This document shows, piece by piece, positions 35,671 through 43,883 of a stretch of DNA of 64,000 nt. Source of the DNA: JAENVU01 sp031422675 (lineage in GTDB: Bacteria > Actinomycetota > Acidimicrobiia > IMCC26256 > JAENVU01); assembly GCA_031422675.1 (NCBI GenBank), contig JANPMG010000084.1, positions 4,147-68,146 on the forward strand. Direction: 5' to 3'. Numbering within the stretch: position 1 is the stretch's first letter; each line of letters opens with the position of its first letter. The notes under the pieces were generated by a model, which saw nothing but the letters and a program-made list of their open reading frames with translations, did not search any database and had not been told where the DNA came from. The translations under genes and the position numbers were made by a program.

Positions 35671-36603
35671 ATGGCTGTCACAACCACCACTCGCCCGCCC
35701 GTCGATCAGCGGATCGAACGACTGAACTCAGCGTCCTTGCGGCGACCGATCGAGCCCGATACTGCGCTGCCCTGGGGCACGCTCGGCTCCGGCGCCGTGA
35801 TCCCCGACGAGTTGCTCTCGATCGAGGGCCTCGACGTCGACACCACCTCCGAGCAACGGGCGCGGCTCTCCCGCGAAGAGGTTGCGTCGATGCTGGCGAT
35901 GGGCGTCCGCTTCGAAGCGGTGCTCACGACCGGCTTCGCCCGCATGATCGGGGAGGCGCCCGACCTGACCGACCCGCGCGTCGTCTACATGCTCCACGAA
36001 GTCGGCGAAGAGTCGAAGCATTCCCGCGCGTTCATCCGGCTCATCACCGAACTGGGCCCGACGACGCGCAACCCGCTCGACCGTCCGGCGATCAACCGGA
36101 TCATGAACGGCGTCACCCGTCGCATCACCGCGCACGACACACTGCTGCTCGTGATGACCCTCGCCGGTGAAGAAATCCCCGATCTGCTCCAGAAGCTCGC
36201 CGCCGAGCATCCCGATACGGACCCGATGCTCGCGGCGCTCAACCGTTACCACCGTTTGGAAGAGGCTCGTCACCTCTCATTTGCGCGATCGGTGCTGCCC
36301 GAGTCGTGGCGACGCGCCGGACCCGTCGAGCGCGCCACGGTGAAGTTCGTGGCACCCGCGTTGATCCTGATGCTGTGGCAGAACTTCGCCCACCCGGGCG
36401 TCTACGCGGCCGCCGGATTGCCCACATGGAAGACGTGGAACGCGGTCCAGAAGCTCCCCCGGCGGGTTGCGCTCCGCCACCAGGCGACCCGGCCGGTCCT
36501 GACCGCCCTGCTCGACGCCGGCGCGATCCGTCGCGGTCGCATCTCTCGCCCGTGGCGCGCACTCTGCGGCGTCGATCGCAACGGTGACCCGGTCACGGTT
36601 TGA
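35671..36603 (+). CDS. AurF-like diiron oxygenase
   Basis: A 310-residue ferritin-like protein. Likely diiron ligands are Glu82, Glu114 and His117 (EVGEESKH), Glu167 or Glu168 (LAGEEIP), and His194, Glu198 and His201 (HRLEEARH), matching in order those of the p-aminobenzoate N-oxygenase AurF. AurF oxidises an aryl amine, but distant relatives such as membrane-lipid desaturase-like proteins differ, so the reaction is uncertain. It is divergent from the TetR gene and is its most likely target. The ATG 35671 follows ATCCTCCCTCC, and a strong GGAGG is not seen. Confidence 0.83.
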   Translation: MAVTTTTRPPVDQRIERLNSASLRRPIEPDTALPWGTLGSGAVIPDELLSIEGLDVDTTSEQRARLSREEVASMLAMGVRFEAVLTTGFARMIGEAPDLTDPRVVYMLHEVGEESKHSRAFIRLITELGPTTRNPLDRPAINRIMNGVTRRITAHDTLLLVMTLAGEEIPDLLQKLAAEHPDTDPMLAALNRYHRLEEARHLSFARSVLPESWRRAGPVERATVKFVAPALILMLWQNFAHPGVYAAAGLPTWKTWNAVQKLPRRVALRHQATRPVLTALLDAGAIRRGRISRPWRALCGVDRNGDPVTV

Positions 36604-36612
36604 GGTCCGTCG

Positions 36613-36898
36613 CTACGTCCGCTCGGTCGTCGATCGGACGGGCTGGTCGCCGACCGCCCGCACAAAGCTCGGGTGCACGGCGCGCAGCGTGACCCACCGG
36701 CCCGACGCATCGAGTTCGATGCCTGGTCGGTGCAGCTCTCGCAGGCGGAAGACCACGGCGGCGCTTGGTGCATCAACCGTCGCCGAGGTGCCCCAGACGA
36801 CAAATCGCCCGCCCGGACGCCACCCCCACCCCGACCTTCGTGCAATTGGGGGACCGAGAGGTCGGCAAAGTGCACGAAAGTCGGAGGGAGCTGCGGCT
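36613..36898 (-). pseudogene. possible remnant ORF without start codon
   Basis: About 94 codons on the reverse strand, from a TAA at 36899 to a TAG at 36613, show a protein-like second half (FVVWGTSATVDAPSAAVVFR, then IELDASGRWVTLRAVHPSFV) with the GC-rich third positions typical here. No ATG, GTG or TTG occurs in frame in the first half, and a different frame looks more natural there. It may be a truncated or frameshifted gene. I recognise no family. The forward strand of this 319-nt gap holds nothing convincing. Confidence 0.35.
36831..36884. repeat. 54-nt inverted repeat with inner GAGA hairpin
   Basis: The arms CCGACCTTCGTGCA (36831-36844) and TGCACGAAAGTCGG (36871-36884) pair at 13 of 14 positions. 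Between them GACC-GAGA-GGTC (36852-36863) makes a perfect inner hairpin. It lies in the gap between the AurF-like and GrpB genes. It could be an RNA structure, an operator or a REP-like remnant. Confidence 0.65.
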
Positions 36899-36922
36899 TA
36901 GCAGGCCGGTACGGTCACACCG

Positions 36923-37483
36923 ATGGAGCGGCCGGACTTGAACGACGAGTGGCTGATCGGTGGTCCTGAGGCGCGAACGGTCGAGATCGTCAGCTACCGA
37001 CCCGAGTGGGCAGAACGGTTCGAGGCCGAGCGGACCAAGATCGCCGCCGCCCTGCCTCACGCGCTCACCATCGAACACGTCGGCTCCACCAGCGTCCCCG
37101 GTCTCGGCGCCAAGCCGATCGTCGACATCCAAGTGGAGGTCGGGGGACTCACCGAGGCTCGGGACATCCCGCCGCTCGAAGCCGCCGGTTATGTGCTGCG
37201 CGTCCGCGAGCCGAACCATTTGATGGTGCGCACGCCCGAACAAGACGTCCACGTCCACTTCTGGGCCGACGAGGTCGATCTCGACCGCCATCTCCTCTTC
37301 CGAGATTGGCTCCGCACGAACGAGCCGGACTGTGGGAGGTACGAAGCCGTGAAGCGCGAACTCGCAACCCGCGAGTGGCGCGACACGAACGACTACGCAG
37401 ACGCGAAGTCCGAAGTCATCAACGACATCACCGCACGCGCCGAGGCGTGGGCCGCGACCACGGAGTGGAAGCGGAGCGGGTAA
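36923..37483 (+). CDS. GrpB/UPF0157 family protein
   Basis: A 186-residue member of the GrpB (UPF0157) group of nucleotidyltransferase-fold proteins. IEHVGSTSVPGLGAKPIVDI carries the GS motif and the acidic pair in D(I)Q, and HVHFWADEV is the second strand. These proteins are often fused to CoaE or stand alone, and their substrate is not established. It faces vapC, with 5 nt between stops. Its neighbours give no clue to its job. Confidence 0.9.
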   Translation: MERPDLNDEWLIGGPEARTVEIVSYRPEWAERFEAERTKIAAALPHALTIEHVGSTSVPGLGAKPIVDIQVEVGGLTEARDIPPLEAAGYVLRVREPNHLMVRTPEQDVHVHFWADEVDLDRHLLFRDWLRTNEPDCGRYEAVKRELATREWRDTNDYADAKSEVINDITARAEAWAATTEWKRSG

Positions 37484-37488
37484 GCCAT

Positions 37489-37893
37489 TCAGCGAGCGGG
37501 GAGCACCTCGAGGTCGGTCTGCGCGAAGTCGATCCCGTCGCACACAATCGGGTATCCCCTGAGTTCGGCCAGCGCGTACACGAAGCAGTCACCAAAGTTG
37601 AGTGCCGCCCGGTGATTCCCTTTCCCGAACCGTCGCCACGCGACGACGGCGTTCCGCGCATCAGCCTCGCTGACCTCGACGACTTCGATACGTCCGTCGC
37701 GCAGCACACGCTCGACCATCCCGGTTCCGGCCGCACCTTCCCGCGCCTCGATGACGATGGACACCTCGACGAGCGTCGTCGCCGACATCAAGGCTGGTGT
37801 GGCACCACCAATCAGCTCCGCGAACCGCTCGTAACGCGGTTCGCCGAAGCAGATGGCGGCCACGGCGGACGAGTCCACCACGACTCCCGTCAC
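37489..37893 (-). CDS. vapC: VapC-type PIN-domain toxin
   Basis: A 134-residue PIN ribonuclease. Asp7 in VVVDSSAV, Glu43 in LVEVSIV, Asp102 in NFGDCFVYALA and Asp119/Asp122 near the end form the metal site. VapC toxins cut specific tRNAs or rRNA when freed from antitoxin. GTG 37893 overlaps the stop of vapB by 4 nt (GTGA), the usual coupled arrangement that keeps toxin below antitoxin. The target RNA is unknown. Confidence 0.94.
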   Translation of the reverse strand: MTGVVVDSSAVAAICFGEPRYERFAELIGGATPALMSATTLVEVSIVIEAREGAAGTGMVERVLRDGRIEVVEVSEADARNAVVAWRRFGKGNHRAALNFGDCFVYALAELRGYPIVCDGIDFAQTDLEVLPAR

Positions 37894-38141
37894 GACGGCA
37901 GTCCGTGCTCGTCGTACCCGAGGATCTCGTCGGCACTGCGATGGTCGAGCTTCGGTAAGCGGGCACCTTCGCGACCGATCTCTAACAACCGTTCCACGCG
38001 ACGATTCCGAGCCGGGCTCGACTCGCGATCCAATCGATCCCGCAATGCGATCATCACCGCGTCGGTGATCGACTCGCCGGTCTTCGCTGCGAGCTCCCGC
38101 GCGAGCCGCTCGACCTCGGAATTTTTGATACTCAGCGCCAT
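37890..38141 (-). CDS. vapB: VapB-type (Rv0623-like) antitoxin
   Basis: An 83-residue antitoxin. The N-terminal half, LSIKNSEVERLARELA followed by GESITDAVMIALRDRL, is a ribbon-helix-helix DNA-binding fold; the C-terminal half would wrap the PIN toxin active site. It binds VapC and probably represses its own promoter. The ATG has no ribosome-binding sequence, but TATTAA lies 9 nt upstream, so the mRNA is probably leaderless. A perfect palindrome at 38167-38176 fits autoregulation. Confidence 0.92.
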   Translation of the reverse strand: MALSIKNSEVERLARELAAKTGESITDAVMIALRDRLDRESSPARNRRVERLLEIGREGARLPKLDHRSADEILGYDEHGLPS

Positions 38142-38150
38142 GCTGCAATA

Positions 38151-38176
38151 TTAATACCTCGATGGCTACCTAGGTA
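38151..38176 (-). promoter_or_regulatory. vapBC promoter with palindromic operator
   Basis: On the reverse strand TATTAA (38156-38151) can be a -10 box ending 9 nt before the vapB ATG. The perfect 10-bp palindrome TACCTAGGTA (38167-38176) sits at the -35 position. Three TACCT repeats surround it. This is the placement expected for VapB binding. Confidence 0.6.
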
Positions 38177-38216
38177 CCTCACCAGCGAAAAGCGTCCACC
38201 GCTAGCGTCCGATCGC

Positions 38217-39779
38217 GTGACCGACGAATCGCCGTGGCAGCCCGAACTCGACGACCTGGCGCGGCGCCGGGCGTGGGCCCAACAGATGGGCGGAGCCGAA
38301 AAGGTCGACCGGCACCACGCCAACGGCAAGCTCACCGTCCGCGAACGAATCGACGCGCTCCTCGATCCCCACACGTTCACCGAGGTCGGCCAGCTCACCG
38401 GCCGCGCCACCTACGACACCGACGGCCGCCTCGAGTCGGTCATGCCCGCGAACTTCGTGATGGGTCGAGGCCGCATTGACGACCGTCCGGTGGTGATCGG
38501 TGGCGACGACTTCACCGTGCGCGGCGGCGCGGCCGACGCGTCGATCTTCCAGAAGCAGGTGATGGCGGAACGGATGGCCCACGATTTCGGGCTGCCCATC
38601 GTCCGGTTGGTGGACGGGTCGGGTGGCGGCGGCAGCGTCAAGACCCTCGAGACCGAACGTCGGTCCTTCGTCCCGTTCAACCCGGGGTGGGAGTGGGTGA
38701 TCGCCAACCTCGGCCGCGTTCCCGTCGTGGGCCTCTGTCTCGGGAGCGTGGCCGGACTCGGCGCGGCGCGCGTCGTGACCAGTCACTACTCGGTGATGGT
38801 GAAGGACACGAGTCAACTGTTCGTGGCCGGACCGCCGGTGGTGAACCGGCTCGGCATCGAGGACGTGGACAAGCAGACACTTGGCGGCAGCCACATCCAC
38901 ACGCGCAACGGCGTGGTCGACGACGAGGTGGCCAGCGAAGAGGAAGCGTTCGCGCGGACCCGCGCCTTCCTCTCGTACCTGCCGAGCTCGGTCGACGAGC
39001 TTCCCCCGCGCGCGGAACCCACCGACGATCCGCACCGCGCCGAGGAATCGCTCCTCCACGCGATTCCGCGCGAGCGCCGGCGCGTGTACAAGGTGCGCGG
39101 CATTATCTCCGCAGTCGTGGACCGCGACAGTTGGTTCGAGACCGGGCGGCAGTGGGGTCGAAGCGCCGTCACCGGCCTGGCCCGGCTCGACGGTTGGCCC
39201 GTCGCGATCCTGGCCAACGACCCGTACCACTACGGCGGCGGATGGACCGCCGACGCGTCACGCAAGGTCGAACGCTTCGTCGACCTGGCCGAGACATTCC
39301 GGTTGCCGGTCGTCCATCTCGTCGACAATCCCGGGTTCGTCATCGGGACGCAATCGGAGCAGCAGGCCACGATTCGTCATGGTGCCCGAGCGCTCGCCGC
39401 GATCTATCAGGCGACGGTGCCGTGGTGTTCGGTGATCGTCCGCAAGGTCTACGGCGTGGCGGGCGCCGCGCATCAGAACGCGTCTCGGCTCTCGTACCGA
39501 TTCGCGTGGCCGTCGGGTGAGTGGGGATCGCTGCCCCTCGAAGGTGGCATCGAAGCCGCGTACAAGGCCCAGCTCGAAGCCGCCGACGATCCGGCGGCAC
39601 TCCGCGCCGAGATCGAAACCCGGCTCGCCAAATCGCGCGACCCGTTCAAGACGGCAGAGGTGTTTCTCGTCGATGACATCGTCGACCCCCGTGAAACCCG
39701 GCCGCGCCTGTGCGAGTTCGCCAATCTGGCCGCGCCGCGACGCGCCCGCACCGGACCGATCGGCCAACCGCGACCCTGA
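38217..39779 (+). CDS. acyl-CoA carboxylase carboxyltransferase (beta) subunit
   Basis: A 520-residue crotonase-fold carboxyltransferase of the propionyl/methylcrotonyl-CoA carboxylase type. GQLTGRATYDTDG, GGGGSVKTLETE, GGSHIHTRNGVVDDEVASEEEAF and the C-terminal VDNPGFVIGTQSEQQ, with a second oxyanion hole near GVAGAAHQNA, are family landmarks. It transfers carboxyl from biotin to an acyl-CoA. The biotin-carrying alpha subunit is not in the window. It starts at GTG 38217. Confidence 0.92.
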   Translation: MTDESPWQPELDDLARRRAWAQQMGGAEKVDRHHANGKLTVRERIDALLDPHTFTEVGQLTGRATYDTDGRLESVMPANFVMGRGRIDDRPVVIGGDDFTVRGGAADASIFQKQVMAERMAHDFGLPIVRLVDGSGGGGSVKTLETERRSFVPFNPGWEWVIANLGRVPVVGLCLGSVAGLGAARVVTSHYSVMVKDTSQLFVAGPPVVNRLGIEDVDKQTLGGSHIHTRNGVVDDEVASEEEAFARTRAFLSYLPSSVDELPPRAEPTDDPHRAEESLLHAIPRERRRVYKVRGIISAVVDRDSWFETGRQWGRSAVTGLARLDGWPVAILANDPYHYGGGWTADASRKVERFVDLAETFRLPVVHLVDNPGFVIGTQSEQQATIRHGARALAAIYQATVPWCSVIVRKVYGVAGAAHQNASRLSYRFAWPSGEWGSLPLEGGIEAAYKAQLEAADDPAALRAEIETRLAKSRDPFKTAEVFLVDDIVDPRETRPRLCEFANLAAPRRARTGPIGQPRP

Positions 39780-39843
39780 CCTCGGTCACGTTGGCGCGCT
39801 CCAAACCCCGGTTCCGAGGGAATCCGTCCGTAGACTTCTCGTC

Positions 39844-40581
39844 GTGACCGGTTCTTCTGTTGACACTGCGACCACCGAGACACCTCGAGGCTGGTGGCCG
39901 AACCAAGACCACTGGTCGGTGGCGATTCCCCGAGAGACTCCCCATCCACGCCCGGCCGCGATGGCGGAGCGGGGGGTCATCCAACTCGCCGACGCGCCGT
40001 TCACCATTCCCGAGGCCGAGTACCGCGAACTCGAATACATGGACTGGAAGAGTGGCGGCGACACCAACTTCGCGCCGATCGCTACCGCCGACGGCAAACT
40101 GGATTGCCGCGGGTTCTGGAACGACGGCGACGAGCGCACGGACAAGAACGCGATCTTCACCAGCAACGCGTCGAAGTGTCCGACCATCGCAACCTACGTG
40201 GAGAGCGTCGGCGCGAACTTCGGGCGCGTGCGCACGATCAAACTCGAACCTCAGGGTTACGACACCGCGATCCGGTCGTTCCATCGTGACGACAACAACC
40301 GCTTCAATCCCCCCACCGACGGTTGGGTGGTGCGCGCCTGGTTCGAGCTGACGCACAATCCCGACTCGTACATGCTGCTCATGGAGAGCGGTGCCGACGG
40401 TCTGCCCGATCCGGCCACCGAGATTCGGATTCCGCTGCATCGCGGCGCGCGATTCGTCGTCGACACGCAACGCCTCTGGCACGTGGTGGTGCACAACGGG
40501 ACCGAGCCGAGGTACGCGCTGATCACCAGCTTCGAGAGTGGCCCGGAACTCGACCGCTGGATCGAGTCCCAGCTCCCCTGA
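39844..40581 (+). CDS. putative Fe(II)/2-oxoglutarate dioxygenase-like cupin-fold protein
   Basis: A 245-residue protein. FHRDDNN gives an HxD pair (His147, Asp149), the distal histidine is His213 in RLWHVVVHNG, and Arg223 lies 10 residues on. This is the facial triad plus 2-oxoglutarate arginine of aspartyl/asparaginyl beta-hydroxylase-like enzymes. Overall sequence similarity is low, so the assignment rests mainly on spacing. Substrate unknown. GTG 39844 lies 64 nt after the carboxylase. Confidence 0.62.
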   Translation: MTGSSVDTATTETPRGWWPNQDHWSVAIPRETPHPRPAAMAERGVIQLADAPFTIPEAEYRELEYMDWKSGGDTNFAPIATADGKLDCRGFWNDGDERTDKNAIFTSNASKCPTIATYVESVGANFGRVRTIKLEPQGYDTAIRSFHRDDNNRFNPPTDGWVVRAWFELTHNPDSYMLLMESGADGLPDPATEIRIPLHRGARFVVDTQRLWHVVVHNGTEPRYALITSFESGPELDRWIESQLP

Positions 40582-40659
40582 GCCGCGGCGGGTGGCCGGG
40601 CGCAGGGAAACGCGTCGCCCGCTTTGACCCGCACGCCTCGGGCCGAGTCCAATGCGCCG

Positions 40660-41817
40660 ATGCGCTTCGGAACCTTCATGGCCCCGTTCCACCCCGTCGG
40701 CCAGAACCCCACGCTCGCGATCGAACGCGATCTCGACCTGATCGTCCACCTCGATCGGCTCGGCTTCGAAGAAGCGTGGGTCGGCGAACATCACTCGGCG
40801 GGTTACGAGATCATCGCCTCGCCCGAGGTCTTCCTCGCGGTGGCAGCTGAGCGCACCAAGCACATCAAGCTCGGCACCGGCGTGAGTTCCCTTCCGTACC
40901 ACCACCCGCTCATGCTCGCCGACCGGATGGTGTTGCTCGACCACCTCACACGCGGTCGGATCATGCTCGGCGTGGGACCCGGCCAGCTCACCTCCGATGC
41001 GGAGATGCTCGGTATCCCGCCGGACACCCAGCGACCGCGGATGGAAGAAGCGCTCGACGTGATGATGCGGCTCTTCCGCGGCGAGACCGTCACGTACGAG
41101 TGCGAATGGTTCACCATCAACGGCGCGCGGCTCCAGCTCCGCCCGTACTCGGATCCGTGTTTCGACATCGCGGTCGCGGCGTCGTTCTCACCGACGGGTG
41201 CCCGCGCGGCCGGCAAGCACGGCATCGGAATGCTGTCGGTGGCCGCCACCGCCCGCCAGGGCATGGACCTGCTCGCCCACCACTGGGACATGTGGGAAGA
41301 GCTGGGGCACGAGAGTGGGCACGCGGCCGATCGATCGAAGTGGCGACTCGTGGGTCCGATGCACCTTGCGGAGACGAGAGAACAGGCCGAACGCGAAGTG
41401 GAATACGCCATCGCGCCGTTCTCGAAGTACTTCACGCACGTGCTGCCCGGCGGCCCGGTCACCGGCGACACGCCGGCCGAGATCATCGAGAACAACAAGG
41501 CATCCGGCTTCGCAGTGATCGGCACCCCCGAGGATGCGATCGAGAAGATCGAGGAACTCGTGGCCACCAGCAACGGTGGCTTCGGCGCGTTCCTGTTGTT
41601 CGACCATAACTGGGTTCGACCCGATGCCAAGCTCCGCTCGTACGAACTGTTCGCGCAGTACGTCATGCCGCACTTCACCGGGCAGCTCGAAGCGGTGCAG
41701 GCTTCGCACGATTGGGTGGTCGGGAGCGGCGGCCGCTTCGTGGAGCGAGCCGCGCACGCGATCGGCAAGGCCATCGAAGATCACGCCACCGAACGCGCCA
41801 CCGGCGCGTCGGCGTAG
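40660..41817 (+). CDS. LLM-class flavin-dependent monooxygenase (limonene-monooxygenase-like)
   Basis: A 385-residue luciferase-like oxidoreductase. RFGTFMAPFHPVGQNP, EAWVGEHHSAGYEI, GTGVSSLPYHHPL and GRIMLGVGPGQLTSDAEMLG resemble the limonene-1,2-monooxygenase-like group that uses reduced FMN from a reductase. The substrate is unknown. ATG 40660 gives the family start; 12 more codons are open upstream. It is the first of a luciferase-like, hydrolase pair that could degrade a cyclic monoterpene or ester. Confidence 0.9.
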   Translation: MRFGTFMAPFHPVGQNPTLAIERDLDLIVHLDRLGFEEAWVGEHHSAGYEIIASPEVFLAVAAERTKHIKLGTGVSSLPYHHPLMLADRMVLLDHLTRGRIMLGVGPGQLTSDAEMLGIPPDTQRPRMEEALDVMMRLFRGETVTYECEWFTINGARLQLRPYSDPCFDIAVAASFSPTGARAAGKHGIGMLSVAATARQGMDLLAHHWDMWEELGHESGHAADRSKWRLVGPMHLAETREQAEREVEYAIAPFSKYFTHVLPGGPVTGDTPAEIIENNKASGFAVIGTPEDAIEKIEELVATSNGGFGAFLLFDHNWVRPDAKLRSYELFAQYVMPHFTGQLEAVQASHDWVVGSGGRFVERAAHAIGKAIEDHATERATGASA

Positions 41818-41830
41818 ACGTCCGGCGAAC

Positions 41831-42685
41831 GTGACCCGTCACCAAAGCTCATTCGTCGCGCCCTCGGGCCTCACGTTGGTTGTCCACGACTGGGGTGGGG
41901 ACGGCGATCCAGTACTCCTCGCTCACCCGACGGGATTTCACGGCGTGGTGTGGCAACCGGTGGCAGACCGGCTGGTGGCGTCCGGCCGGCGCGTGTGGTC
42001 GTTCGACTTCCGGGGCCACGGCGACTCGGATCCGTCACCCGACGCCACCTACTCCTGGGACGGATTCGCTGACGACGCCGACGCAGTGCTCGACCATCTC
42101 GAACTCCGCGGCCATCCTCGATTGCTGGCAGCCGGCCATTCGAAGGGCGCCGCATCGCTCATGACCGTCACGGCGCGGGACCCGCACGCGCTCGTGCGCA
42201 TCTGGGCGTACGAGCCGATCGTGTTCCCCACCTACCACGCCTCGCTCCAGGACCCCGACAACCCGATGTCGGCGGCGGCGCGCCGTCGCCGCGCGACGTG
42301 GCCCTCGCGCGACGACGCGTTCAACTCGTACGCCTCGCGGCCGCCACTCGACGCGCTCACCCCCGTCGCACTGCGCGCCTACGTGGACTACGGCCTGCGG
42401 GACGAGGCCGACGGCACAGTCACCTTGAAGTGTCGGCCCGACCACGAGGCCTCCATCTACATGATGGGGGTGCTGAACGGACTCTTCGATCGGCTGCCCG
42501 TGATCGCCGTACCCGTACTCGTGGCGTGCGGCGCCGACAGCCGGTCCATCTCGCCCGAGTTCGCCGCGCAGATCGTCGAGCGCCTCCCCCACGGATCACT
42601 CGAGGTCTGGGACGAGTGCGGCCACTTCGGGCCGCTCGAGGATCCCGACGCCGCGCTGGCGTCCTTGCTCAGTTTCGCGTCCTGA
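41831..42685 (+). CDS. alpha/beta hydrolase
   Basis: A 284-residue alpha/beta hydrolase. The nucleophile elbow is GHSKGAAS, the acid is in CGADSRSISPE and the histidine in ECGHFGPLE. The HPTGFHG loop forms the oxyanion hole. It hydrolyses an ester or epoxide, or a C-C bond; which cannot be told. GTG 41831 is 13 nt after the luciferase-like gene, so the two are likely co-transcribed. The 3' end overlaps the convergent gene by 17 nt. Confidence 0.9.
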   Translation: MTRHQSSFVAPSGLTLVVHDWGGDGDPVLLAHPTGFHGVVWQPVADRLVASGRRVWSFDFRGHGDSDPSPDATYSWDGFADDADAVLDHLELRGHPRLLAAGHSKGAASLMTVTARDPHALVRIWAYEPIVFPTYHASLQDPDNPMSAAARRRRATWPSRDDAFNSYASRPPLDALTPVALRAYVDYGLRDEADGTVTLKCRPDHEASIYMMGVLNGLFDRLPVIAVPVLVACGADSRSISPEFAAQIVERLPHGSLEVWDECGHFGPLEDPDAALASLLSFAS

Positions 42686-43703
42686 ACCCGTCGAGCACCG
42701 CGGACCAACGGTCCGGATCGGATTGGTAGGGCGCGTAGAACGACAGGCGGTCGACGATGTCGCCGTAGCGCCGGGTCAACTCCGCCCCGATGGCCTCCGG
42801 TTCACCGACGACCGCGAACGTCTCGAGGATCTCGTCGTCGATGAGTTCGCCCATCTCGACCCACTTGCCCTGCTTGGACATCGCGTTGAGCTCCGGCTGC
42901 AGATCTCCCCAACCGTGGAGTTCGAGGACACCGCGATAGGCCGGCGTTGATCCGTAGAACGCGATCTGTTGCTTCGTGCCGGCCCGCGCCTTCTCGATCT
43001 GCTCGTCGTCGGTGCCGGTCACCACGAAGAGCGGACCGGAGAGTTGGAACTCCGCTCGGGTCTTCCCGGCCTTCGCCCAGCCCCGTTCGAGCGCGGGGAT
43101 CGTCACCTCGCGGACGTACCGCTCGGTGGTGAAGCCGTGCAGGATGATGCCGTCGCACACTTCACCCGCGGTCTCGGTCATCTTCTCGCCCACCGCGGCG
43201 AGAAACACCTTCGGCGGACCGGCGGCGATCGGGCCGGGGTTGAAGAACGGCGTCATCAACGTGTGGCGGTAGAACTCGCCCTCGAACTGCAGTGGCGTCC
43301 CGTCCTGCCAGTTCGCCCAGATCGCCCGCATGGCGAGGACGAGCTCGCGCATACGCGCGGCCGGCGCGGACCACGGCATCGAGAACCGCTTCTCGATGTG
43401 CGGCTTGATCTGGCTCCCGAGCCCGAGAATGAACCGACCGTTCGAATACCCCTGGAGGTCCCACGCGGTGTTGGCGAGGGTCATGGGGCTGCGGGCGAAT
43501 GCCACCGCGATGCCGGTACCCAGCTCGACGCGCTCCGTGTGCTCGGCCGCGATGAGGAGCGGGTAGAACGGGTCGTGGCTCGTCTCGGCGGACCAGATGC
43601 CGTCGTAGCCGAAATCTTCTTGCGCTCGGGCGGCGGCGGCGATCGCGGCGATACCACCGCTTCCGCTCGCCGAGATCGCGCCGATCCCACCGTCCACCTT
43701 CAT
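42669..43703 (-). CDS. LLM-class F420-dependent oxidoreductase (TIGR03617-like)
   Basis: A 344-residue luciferase-like protein. VDGGIGAI, YDGIWSAETSHDPFYPLLIAAEH, GYSNGRFILGLGSQIKPHIEKRF and VCDGIILHGFTTERY fit the actinobacterial TIGR03617 group, predicted to use F420. I chose ATG 43703. Two earlier ATGs, at 43717 and 43731, each open a 5-codon minicistron that ends on the next ATG, which may control translation. It diverges from the RecB-like gene. Confidence 0.9.
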   Translation of the reverse strand: MKVDGGIGAISASGSGGIAAIAAAARAQEDFGYDGIWSAETSHDPFYPLLIAAEHTERVELGTGIAVAFARSPMTLANTAWDLQGYSNGRFILGLGSQIKPHIEKRFSMPWSAPAARMRELVLAMRAIWANWQDGTPLQFEGEFYRHTLMTPFFNPGPIAAGPPKVFLAAVGEKMTETAGEVCDGIILHGFTTERYVREVTIPALERGWAKAGKTRAEFQLSGPLFVVTGTDDEQIEKARAGTKQQIAFYGSTPAYRGVLELHGWGDLQPELNAMSKQGKWVEMGELIDDEILETFAVVGEPEAIGAELTRRYGDIVDRLSFYAPYQSDPDRWSAVLDGFRTRN

Positions 43704-43731
43704 GTCGCACCCTTCATGTCGTACCCTCCAT
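43704..43731 (-). promoter_or_regulatory. tandem 14-nt ATG repeats forming two 5-codon minicistrons
   Basis: On the reverse strand, ATGGAGGGTACGAC and ATGAAGGGTGCGAC precede ATGAAGGTGGAC, so ATG recurs every 14 nt (43731, 43717, 43703). Each upstream ATG reads five codons (MEGTT, MKGAT) then TGA that overlaps the next ATG. AGGG in each unit could be a ribosome site. This may be a coupling leader. Confidence 0.6.
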
Positions 43732-43759
43732 GCCGCTCGGGCCTCGCTTTCCCAGGGGT

Positions 43760-43777
43760 GGGAGCCCGTCGGCTCCC
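43760..43777. repeat. perfect hairpin in divergent intergenic region
   Basis: GGGAGCC and GGCTCCC pair around a CGTC loop in the 180-nt gap between the luciferase-like and RecB-like genes. Near it AGCCGACCGG occurs twice (about 43818-43846). It may be an operator or part of a leader. Confidence 0.4.
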
Positions 43778-43883
43778 TTCCGAGACCGGCGGAGGTTACC
43801 GGCCGGCTCCGGCCGACGAGCCGACCGGCGTCACCAGCCGACCGGTCCCGGGGATGGTCGCACCTCACCGGTACCCTGAGGAC

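Noticed and set aside
36831..36884. Integron attC site or IS end
   Set aside because: The arms do not carry the GTTRRRY core and no transposase or integrase gene is near.
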